A stretch of DNA of 14,367 nucleotides from Clostridia bacterium (GTDB taxonomy: Bacteria; Bacillota_E; SLMV01; PUMD01), in contig PWUC01000020.1 of assembly GCA_003562655.1 (NCBI GenBank), positions 1-14,367 on the forward strand, written 5' to 3'. Positions within the stretch are counted from its first letter, which is position 1, and each line of letters begins with the position of its first letter. The notes under the pieces were generated by a model that worked only from the letters and a program-made list of their open reading frames with translations, ran no database searches and was not told the origin of the DNA. Shown here one piece after another: positions 8,748 through 14,367 of the stretch. A program made the translations under genes and the position numbers.

Positions 8748-9956
8748 TCACCGGGCGGGAAGAAATTTGATCGGATCCTTGGGTTCGCCGTCCACGCGCA
8801 CCTCGAAATGCAGGTGAGGCCCCGTGGACCAACCGGTGGTGCCCACCCGGGCGATGGACTGTCCCGCCGTCACCGTCTGCCCCCCACTCACCAGCACAGA
8901 GGAGGCGTGCGCATACAGCGTCGAGACCGTGGTGGTGTGGGCGATGATGACCGTCAGTCCGTACCCACCCATCCAGCCTGCATCCAGAACGATGCCCTCG
9001 GCAGCCGCACGTATGGTGGTTCCCGAGGAGGCCGCCATATCGACTCCCGTGTGCAGCCGCCATTGTCCCAAAATGGGGTGGTAACGGTTTCCGAAGGGAG
9101 AAGAGATCCAGTAGGTGCCCCGGTCCAGGGGCCACTGTAGATAGGGTACCCCCTCGGCCAGGGCCAGCTCCCGCTGCTTCTCGGTGATTTCCCGGGCGAT
9201 CTGTTCCGACCGTCGCTCCATCTCGTCCAGGGCTGTGAGGTATTCCCGCTGCTGGTTGTTCAGCTCCGTCAACCTGCTCTGATACTGTGCCACCGTAGCC
9301 GAGAGCGAATCACTCCGGGCCGCAACCTCATTTCGCCACCCGGCTGCCTCCTCGCGCCTGGCCTCCCAGCTGTGCATCCGCTCCTCCACCAGCGCTTTCT
9401 GGTAACTGACCCTCTCGACGATGCTGACGTCCTGGGTGGCGATGTCCTGCAGCATCTGGAAGCGCCGGACGAAGTCACTGAAATCCATCGCAGTGAGAAG
9501 AACCTCCAGGTAGGTGACCGTGCCCAGCTCATACATCGCCCGGACCCTTCTGTGGAGAAGATCAACCCTCCGGTCGAGTTCCGCCTGGGCTTCAGCCAGG
9601 TCCTCCTCGGCCTGCAGGACCTCCAGCTCTGCCAGGTCGAGGGCGATCCTGGCCTCTTCCAGTTCCGCCTCCACCTGCTTCAGCTGGAGCTGGATCTGGT
9701 TCAGCTCACGCGACACGCCCTCCTTCTCCCCCTGGAGCTGCACGAGATCCCGCTCGTACTGTTGGATGTTGCCCTGCACCCGGGAGAGGCTGTTTCGCAG
9801 GCTGTCGATTTCTCTGCGAAGATCCGATGATGAGGCCTCCGCGACGAACCGCGGCATACCGGATGTGACCGCCGAAACCACCAGCAGCACAGCACAAAGA
9901 AGGATCACTCCTCGCGACCACGTGTGGGATTTGTGCCTCAGCTCAGACAAATGCAC
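8748..9956 (-). CDS. Coiled-coil M23 (LytM-type) peptidoglycan hydrolase, FtsEX partner
   Basis: Exported EnvC-like murein hydrolase of about 402 residues. An N-terminal hydrophobic segment (about 15-35) is followed by a long heptad-rich coiled coil (about 42-267, rich in E, Q, R and L), then an M23 endopeptidase domain (about 275-402). Zinc and catalytic residues are all present: HTGVD (His302, Asp306), LYAH (His350) and HLHFE (His381, His383). It should therefore be active, unlike E. coli EnvC, which lost these ligands. The coiled coil would bind the FtsX outer loop, and FtsE ATP turnover would gate cleavage at the septum. The GTG at 9956 has GAGGAG eight bases upstream. An ATG at 9962 has the same site only two bases away, and a longer frame to 9995 would overlap ftsX. 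It lies 17 bp after ftsX. Family is firm; the FtsEX partnership is inferred from context. Confidence 0.9.
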   Translation of the reverse strand: MHLSELRHKSHTWSRGVILLCAVLLVVSAVTSGMPRFVAEASSSDLRREIDSLRNSLSRVQGNIQQYERDLVQLQGEKEGVSRELNQIQLQLKQVEAELEEARIALDLAELEVLQAEEDLAEAQAELDRRVDLLHRRVRAMYELGTVTYLEVLLTAMDFSDFVRRFQMLQDIATQDVSIVERVSYQKALVEERMHSWEARREEAAGWRNEVAARSDSLSATVAQYQSRLTELNNQQREYLTALDEMERRSEQIAREITEKQRELALAEGVPYLQWPLDRGTYWISSPFGNRYHPILGQWRLHTGVDMAASSGTTIRAAAEGIVLDAGWMGGYGLTVIIAHTTTVSTLYAHASSVLVSGGQTVTAGQSIARVGTTGWSTGPHLHFEVRVDGEPKDPIKFLPAR

Positions 9957-9973
9957 ATGCATCGCTCCTCGCA

Positions 9974-10867
9974 CTATGCGCGGACGTAGCGCCACACCGA
10001 AAACCAGCTGCTGATGAGTCCGATGACCACCCCGCAGAGCAACAGCAGCTGCATCAGGTTCTCCAACAGCGGCCGCGGCCCGACCAGGGGCATAAAGGGG
10101 ATCGAGCTCTCAACGGCGGCCACAAGATCGATGTATCCCCAGGCGATGATCCCGCCCGCCACTGCAGCTCCGATCAGTCCCAGGAACATCCCCTCAACCA
10201 CCAGGGGGCCCCAGATGAAACCCGAACTGGCTCCGACCAGCCGCATGACCTCCATCTCCTGGCGCCTGGTGTAGATGGAGAGTCTCACCGTGTTGCTTAT
10301 TAGTAAAAAGGTCACCCCGCCCAGGACGAAGACCAGGGCTGTGCCTGCCGCGCGCAGGGACTCGGTGAGGGCGTGAATCTTGTCCACGACCTCCCGCTGG
10401 TAGGCCACATCCTGAATGCTGTCCAGCTGGCTGAGGGCCCGGACCACCGCCCCGGTGTCGGCAGAACTGACCACCGTGACCTCCACCGAATCTCTCAGCG
10501 GGTTGTACTCCTCCACGGCATCCAGGAGTTCCGCCTGGGAGCCGAACTGATCCCGCAACCTCTCCAGGGCTGATTCCTTGGAGACGAAGACAGCGTCCCG
10601 GACCCCGGGCATGGACTCGATCTTGTCCAGCAGCGTCTTCTCCCACTGCTGATCGAAGCTGGGATGACAATAGCCGACGATCTCCACCTGTTCCTCCAGC
10701 ACATCGGCCACATAGGTGAGATTTGCCGCCAACACCAAAAAGAAAGCCAGCACGGTGAGGGAAACAGCCACCGTACCCATGGAGGCAAGGCTCATCAGGC
10801 CATGGGCAAAAAGCCCCTTGAAACCCTCAACGACCGATCGCCTGAGAAGTATCAGCATGCGCCTCAT
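9974..10867 (-). CDS. ftsX: Cell division ABC transporter permease-like protein FtsX
   Basis: FtsX is the membrane half of FtsEX, which transmits ATPase cycles to septal peptidoglycan hydrolases outside the cell. The 297-residue product has the family layout: a cytoplasmic start (LRRSVVEGFKGL), TM1 in the SLASMGTVAVSLTVLAFFLV region, an extracellular loop of about 100 residues containing VFVSKESALERLRDQFG, then three further TMs (FVLGGVTFLLISNTV, FLGLIGAAVAGGIIAWG, LLLLCGVVIGLISSWF). The stretch YTRRQEMEVMRLVGAS between TM2 and TM3 is the usual FtsE contact. Starts at 10885, 10867 and 10858 are all in frame. 10867 is used because AGGGGGG lies just upstream, though the spacing is short, so 10858 is possible. 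It overlaps the end of ftsE by 41 bp, implying translational coupling. Confidence 0.95.
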   Translation of the reverse strand: MRRMLILLRRSVVEGFKGLFAHGLMSLASMGTVAVSLTVLAFFLVLAANLTYVADVLEEQVEIVGYCHPSFDQQWEKTLLDKIESMPGVRDAVFVSKESALERLRDQFGSQAELLDAVEEYNPLRDSVEVTVVSSADTGAVVRALSQLDSIQDVAYQREVVDKIHALTESLRAAGTALVFVLGGVTFLLISNTVRLSIYTRRQEMEVMRLVGASSGFIWGPLVVEGMFLGLIGAAVAGGIIAWGYIDLVAAVESSIPFMPLVGPRPLLENLMQLLLLCGVVIGLISSWFSVWRYVRA

Positions 10868-11534
10868 ATCCCCCCTGGGCGTCATCCCGGATCAGATGCC
10901 CTTCCCGCAGTTCCAGAACCCGTTTCTTCATGGCATCAACCAGGGCCCAATCATGGGTGGCAACCAGGATCGTTGCTCCCCGCCGGTTGAACTCAGACAG
11001 GAGGCGCATGATCTCCCAGGAGGTATCCCGGTCGAGATTCCCGGTCGGTTCGTCGGCCAGGATGATCTTCGGGGAGTTCACGACGGCCCGGGCCAGCGAA
11101 ACGCGCTGCTGCTCGCCCCCCGAGAGCTGTCCGGGTCGCTTGTTTTCCATGCCGTCCAGGCCCACCATGGCCAACACCGCCGGCACCCGACGTCTGATGT
11201 AGCTGGTGGGTGCACCAACCACCTCGAGGGCAAAAGCGACATTTTGATACACGGTCCTGGAGGGCAGCAGCTTGTAGTCCTGAAAGACCACACCGAGGTT
11301 TCGCCGCAGCCGGGGAACATACCGCCGGGGGAGACGGTTCAGATTCATCCCTCCCACCATCATCGTCCCGTCGGTGGGCTTCTCTTCCACGTGAAGCAGT
11401 CTGATCAGGGTTGATTTCCCGGCCCCGCTGGGGCCGGTGAGGAAAACGAAATCACCCCTTGTTACGTTGAGGGTGACGTCGTCGAGCGCTGTGATGTCTC
11501 CATACCTCTTGGTAACGTGACTCAGGACGATCAT
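10827..11534 (-). CDS. ftsE: Cell division ATP-binding protein FtsE
   Basis: Cytoplasmic ATPase of FtsEX, 235 residues, within the usual 220-240. All ABC motifs are intact: Walker A GPSGAGKST, Q-loop VVFQDYKLLP, signature LSGGEQQRVSLARA, Walker B IILADEPTGNLD and the H-loop ATHD. The N-terminus MIVLSHVTKRYG and an early aromatic/acidic pattern are typical of FtsE rather than LolD or MacB ATPases, and the immediate ftsX neighbour settles it. The start at 11534 is nine bases from GGGAG, whereas the ATG at 11543 touches that site. It is the first gene of ftsE-ftsX-M23-PLP enzyme, with a promoter about 75 bp upstream. The C-terminal tail after the H-loop (GHLIRDDAQGGYEAHADTS) lies in the overlap with ftsX. 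Confidence 0.96.
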   Translation of the reverse strand: MIVLSHVTKRYGDITALDDVTLNVTRGDFVFLTGPSGAGKSTLIRLLHVEEKPTDGTMMVGGMNLNRLPRRYVPRLRRNLGVVFQDYKLLPSRTVYQNVAFALEVVGAPTSYIRRRVPAVLAMVGLDGMENKRPGQLSGGEQQRVSLARAVVNSPKIILADEPTGNLDRDTSWEIMRLLSEFNRRGATILVATHDWALVDAMKKRVLELREGHLIRDDAQGGYEAHADTSQAIGR

Positions 11535-11608
11535 CCGGTCCATCTCCCGTCATCGGCCGCATATAGAAGGCAACATAAAGCGCCCCTCACCTGAGAGGAA
11601 CCCGTCAT

Positions 11609-11637
11609 TATGTATCGGATAAAGGCACAACAAGCAA
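11609..11637 (-). promoter_or_regulatory. Promoter of the ftsEX operon
   Basis: On the minus strand TTGCTT (11632-11637) is followed after 17 bases by TACATA (11609-11614). The overlapping CATAAT is an alternative -10 with a longer spacer. The predicted start near 11602 gives a leader of about 70 bases to the ftsE ATG. It lies in a locally AT-rich stretch. Confidence 0.5.
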
Positions 11638-11750
11638 CAGTGACATTAATACGAACAGGGCTTTCGACGCAGAATTACAGGATACCTGCAGTTGTAACAT
11701 TTTTGTAAAGATAGCATTGAGGAAGGATAGCTCGCAGTGTGTCGTTTGCC

Positions 11751-11784
11751 GGCGGGCGGAAGTCCTGGATCGTTCAGGCCCGCC
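11751..11784. repeat. GC-rich inverted repeat in the divergent region
   Basis: Arms GGCGGGC (11751-11757) and GCCCGCC (11778-11784) are perfectly complementary over seven bases. The loop itself contains CCTG and CAGG arms. There is no following T-run on either strand, so it is not a standard intrinsic terminator. It lies upstream of, not within, the predicted transcripts of both flanking genes. Confidence 0.4.
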
Positions 11785-11967
11785 CCAATGGGCCCCCGGG
11801 GCGAGGGCACGCCGCCCGCCGCATCGATCGCCGCCATCGGTGATGCAGCGACCACGGGTCGCGAGCCTCCTCGAGTCGCCCCCGCCAGGGCATCGTGAAG
11901 GATCTTGGCCCGACTGCCCCTGATTTCCGAAATAGAAGACCCCAGAATATCCTCGGCCCGCCCACCT

Positions 11968-11996
11968 CTGACCGAACCCCCAGGCTGGTGTATACT
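11968..11996 (+). promoter_or_regulatory. Promoter of the GT4-CsaB gene
   Basis: CTGACC (11968-11973, four of six consensus bases) is followed after 17 bases by TATACT (11991-11996, five of six). Transcription would begin near 12003, only about 19 bases before the ATG, a leader just long enough for the GGAGG site at 12012-12016. Confidence 0.65.
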
Positions 11997-12021
11997 TGTA
12001 CTGGGAAGACTGGAGGCAAAC

Positions 12022-14241
12022 ATGAAGGTCGTGCACCTGATAAGTGGAGGCGATACGGGAGGAGCCAGGACCCACGTCCTGCTCCTGGTCCGGGCACTGG
12101 CCGAGAGGATCCCGGTCCGCCTGGTCTGCCTGACCCCGGGGCCGTTCTACCATGACGCCTGCGACATGAACCTGCCCGTGGTGCTCCTCGAGCAGAAGAA
12201 ACGCTCCGATCTCAGCGCCGCTTCCCGGCTGAGGGCACTGCTCGAGGAGTTCGATGCCAGCCTTCTTCACTGTCACGGGGCAAGGGCCAACTTCCTCGCA
12301 GCCATCATCAGGCGCCGGATCGGGATCCCGATGGTGACCACAGTACACAGCGACTACCGCAGGGATTTCGAGGACAATCTTTACAAGCACATCGTATACA
12401 CTGCCCTCAACAGCCTCAGTCTCCGGTCCTTCGACTACCTTCTCGCCGTCACCGAACAGTTCCGGACCATGCTCACCGCACGGAAATTCCCTTCTGAGCG
12501 CATCCTCACCGTCTACAACGGCCTCGACTTCTCCCTGCACCCGGTCGCGGACGGGGAGCGGCACCGCCGGGCCTGGAGCATTCCCCGGGGAGCCACCGTC
12601 GTCGGCACGGTGGGTCGGCTGGCGGGGGTCAAGCGCCACGACGTCTTCATCGGGGCCGCCGCCCGCCTGGCCCCCAGGCATCCCGATGCCCACTTCGTGA
12701 TCGTCGGGGACGGAGACGAGGGAGAGAACCTGCGGCGCCAGGTCAGAGACCTGGGCCTGGAGGACCGCTTCACCTTCACCGGACACATAGACGACGTGGA
12801 CGCTGCGCTGTCCCTCTTTGACGTGAATGTGCTGAGCTCAGAAAGCGAGAGCTTCCCCTACGCCCTCCTGGAGGGGGCCCGGATGGCTGTGCCGGCGGTG
12901 GCAACCCCGGTGGGAGGGGTCGCCGACCTGGTGACGGAGGGGCAGACCGGGGTGCTGGTCCCCGTTGGGGATCCGGAGGGGCTGGCAGCGGGGATCGAGA
13001 AGCTGCTCCGGCACCCGGAGCTGCGGCGGGTCCTGGGGGACAACCTCCGCGACCATGCCCGCCACAACTTCTCCCTCGAGGCCATGCGCGACAGGCACCT
13101 GGAGATATACGAGAAAATAGTGAAGGGTCCGGAGGCGCCCGCCCACCCGGACCGGAGAGTCGTCGTCTCGGGCTACTTCGGCTTCGGCAACACGGGAGAC
13201 GAGGCACTGCTGCAGGGACTGGTTGCCGGTCTGAAGCAGAAGACCGGCCTGGAAGTGACCGTCCTCTCGGCGGATCCCGCAGGCACCGCCTGCACACACG
13301 GTGTGCGGGCGGTGAACCGGTTCTCTGTCCCCCAGGTCCTCAGGACCCTGCGGGGGGCAGACCTGTTCATCAGCGGAGGCGGCACGCTGCTGCAGGATGA
13401 GACCAGCCTCCGTTCATTGATCTACTACTCCTCCCTGATCCACCTGGCCGGATGGATGGGGGCCCGGGTCATGATCTATGCCAACGGTCTGGGACCCCTC
13501 AAGACCCGGACCGGGAGGTTTCTCGCCCGCCGGTGTCTCTCCCTGGCCCGGTGCGTCACCCTGCGGGACCAGGACTCCCTTCGGACAGCCAGGAGCCTGG
13601 GGGTCACCCGGCCCATCGAGGTGACGGCGGATCCCGCCTTCTGCCTGGATCCGGCCCCGGAAGCTGAGGCGAGACAGGTACTGGAAAGTGCTGGAGTGCC
13701 GGCCGACGCCAGGTGTGTGATCCTGTCGCTGCGGCCCTGGGGATCTGCCACGCCGCGAATTACACAGCTGGCCGCGGGGACCGCTGATCTTCTATACCAG
13801 AGGGGCTACTACCCCGTGTTCTACGCCATGCAGCCTCACCAGGACGGGCCCGTATGCGGAAAGGCTGCCCAGCTGGCCCGGTGCCCGAACGCCGTCATAG
13901 GACGGGATCTGCGCCCGGGCCTGGCCCTGGCTCTCATGGCCCAGGGTCACCTGACCGTGGGAATGCGGCTTCACGCCCTGATCCTGTCGGCCGTCGTCGG
14001 AGTGCCCCCCGTCGGTCTCAGCTATGACCCCAAGATCGAGGGGTTCCTCTCGGAGCTCGGGGTCCCCTGCGCCGGGCACGTCGAGGAGCTGGAACCGGCG
14101 GAACTGAGGGAGATCCTGACCCGCGAGATCCTTCCCCACCTGGACCTCTGGCGCGACCATGTGACCACTGCGTCCGCCCGTCTGAGACGGCGGGCCGACA
14201 GAAACAACACCCTGGCCCTGGCCCTGCTGGAGCAAGAATGA
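12022..14241 (+). CDS. Fusion of GT4 glycosyltransferase and CsaB-type polysaccharide pyruvyl transferase
   Basis: A single uninterrupted 739-residue frame joins two enzymes usually encoded separately. Residues 1-370 are a GT-B glycosyltransferase of family GT4: the N-terminal GGDTGGARTHV loop, the GRLAGVKRHD phosphate/nucleotide region, FVIVGDGDEGENL, and the EX7E motif E276-E284 in ESFPYALLE. Residues about 378-739 are a CsaB-like pyruvyl transferase: GYFGFGNTGDEALL opening (about 383), ISGGGTLLQDETS, and the GMRLHALI motif with the key histidine at His651, then YDPKIEGFLSELG. CsaB adds ketal pyruvate to secondary cell-wall polysaccharide so that SLH-domain proteins can bind. The linker is short (VKGPEAPAHPDRR). 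The ATG at 12022 has GGAGG six bases upstream; an extension to 11905 is unlikely. No signal peptide, so it is cytoplasmic. It is transcribed alone, divergent from ftsEX. Both assignments are firm, but substrates are inferred. Confidence 0.88.
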   Translation: MKVVHLISGGDTGGARTHVLLLVRALAERIPVRLVCLTPGPFYHDACDMNLPVVLLEQKKRSDLSAASRLRALLEEFDASLLHCHGARANFLAAIIRRRIGIPMVTTVHSDYRRDFEDNLYKHIVYTALNSLSLRSFDYLLAVTEQFRTMLTARKFPSERILTVYNGLDFSLHPVADGERHRRAWSIPRGATVVGTVGRLAGVKRHDVFIGAAARLAPRHPDAHFVIVGDGDEGENLRRQVRDLGLEDRFTFTGHIDDVDAALSLFDVNVLSSESESFPYALLEGARMAVPAVATPVGGVADLVTEGQTGVLVPVGDPEGLAAGIEKLLRHPELRRVLGDNLRDHARHNFSLEAMRDRHLEIYEKIVKGPEAPAHPDRRVVVSGYFGFGNTGDEALLQGLVAGLKQKTGLEVTVLSADPAGTACTHGVRAVNRFSVPQVLRTLRGADLFISGGGTLLQDETSLRSLIYYSSLIHLAGWMGARVMIYANGLGPLKTRTGRFLARRCLSLARCVTLRDQDSLRTARSLGVTRPIEVTADPAFCLDPAPEAEARQVLESAGVPADARCVILSLRPWGSATPRITQLAAGTADLLYQRGYYPVFYAMQPHQDGPVCGKAAQLARCPNAVIGRDLRPGLALALMAQGHLTVGMRLHALILSAVVGVPPVGLSYDPKIEGFLSELGVPCAGHVEELEPAELREILTREILPHLDLWRDHVTTASARLRRRADRNNTLALALLEQE

Positions 14242-14242
14242 C

Positions 14243-14367
14243 CTACCCCTTCTGCCGAAGCACGCCCAGGGCCGCCTCCTCTATGGCCCCGGCCGTCAGA
14301 CCGTAGGCCTGAAGCAGCTCATCGGCCTCACCCGACTGTCCGAACCGGTCGGCGACTCCGATGCGCC
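14243..14367 (-). CDS. Transketolase-type protein, C-terminal end (gene runs off the window)
   Basis: Only the last 41 codons are visible. They read IGVADRFGQSGEADELLQAYGLTAGAIEEAALGVL and end RQKG before a TAG stop at 14243-14245. The pattern GV-D-FG-SG-ELL--YGLT is the typical C-terminus of transketolase or of the separate transketolase C-terminal subunit, a thiamine-diphosphate enzyme of the pentose phosphate pathway. Deoxyxylulose-phosphate synthase and E1-beta proteins share the fold, so the exact enzyme cannot be fixed from this fragment. It converges on the GT4-CsaB gene with one base between stop codons. Confidence 0.75.
   Translation of the reverse strand, partial: RIGVADRFGQSGEADELLQAYGLTAGAIEEAALGVLRQKG

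Larger units (their letters stand above)
11544..12021. other. 478-bp divergent intergenic region
   Basis: It separates ftsE (leftward) from the GT4-CsaB gene (rightward) and carries a promoter for each. The left third (about 11605-11720) is AT-rich and contains two TTTACA-like hexamers. The centre (11745-11910) is very GC-rich and can fold into hairpins, notably GGCGGGC (11751-11757) with GCCCGCC (11778-11784), enclosing a smaller CCTG/CAGG stem, followed by a GCCC/GGGC stem near 11792-11802. Neither strand shows a convincing protein, riboswitch or RNA gene. Confidence 0.6.

Noticed and set aside
11652..11666. CGAAC...TTTCG near the ftsEX promoter as a second LexA box
   Set aside because: The arms are CGAA and TTCG with the wrong spacing, and the right half lacks GTTC, so it does not fit CGAAC-N4-GTTCG.
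11660..11671. Spo0A-box-like GTCGAAAG upstream of ftsEX
   Set aside because: It is only a partial match to TTTGTCGAA, a short motif expected by chance, and the window shows no other sporulation gene.
11608..12786. 392-codon minus-strand frame across the divergent region and the GT4 gene start
   Set aside because: It runs antisense into the GT4 coding region, reads as composition-driven sequence, and would overlap the ftsEX promoter.

Overview
The window (14.4 kb, GC-rich) looks like a chromosomal core region of a GC-rich member of the Bacillota (clostridial or limnochordial grade). The main reason is gene order. Reading down the minus strand, ftsE-ftsX-M23 hydrolase-(two extra genes)-ctpA-PDZ membrane protein-uvrB-uvrA matches, from general knowledge of the group, the Bacillus/Clostridia neighbourhood ftsEX-ctpB-minJ-uvrBA. 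Supporting points are a perfect Gram-positive-type LexA box, a CsaB pyruvyl transferase (cell-wall polymer modification typical of S-layer-bearing Bacillota), purine-rich ribosome binding sites, and frequent GTG and TTG starts. No tRNA, rRNA, CRISPR array, insertion sequence or phage gene was found.

Layout. Positions 1-3260 hold uvrA (5' part only) and uvrB on the minus strand. They are driven by a promoter whose spacer is filled by a 14-bp perfect LexA operator (3294-3307). Positions 3316-5877 hold a MinJ-like polytopic PDZ protein and an S41 carboxy-terminal processing protease, 39 bp apart. Positions 6073-7389 hold an unrecognised membrane-anchored protein with its own promoter, which contains a 20-bp palindrome (7441-7460). 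A 341-bp gap without a gene precedes it. Positions 7731-11534 hold a tight four-gene unit: ftsE, ftsX, a coiled-coil M23 peptidoglycan hydrolase and a PLP enzyme of the D-cysteine desulfhydrase/ACC deaminase family. A 478-bp divergent intergenic region (11544-12021) separates this from a plus-strand gene (12022-14241). That gene fuses a GT4 glycosyltransferase to a CsaB-type polysaccharide pyruvyl transferase. The 3' end of a convergent transketolase-type gene closes the window, with one base between the two stop codons.

How it works together. Much of the region serves the envelope and division. FtsEX would gate the M23 hydrolase at the septum, CtpA is an exported processing protease, the MinJ-like protein would help place the septum, and the GT4-CsaB fusion would build or pyruvylate a secondary cell-wall polymer. 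The uvrBA pair is a separate SOS-controlled repair unit. The least explained items are the fused GT4-CsaB protein, the operator-like palindrome ahead of the unknown membrane protein, and the PLP enzyme with an atypical substrate-loop motif coupled to the division operon.
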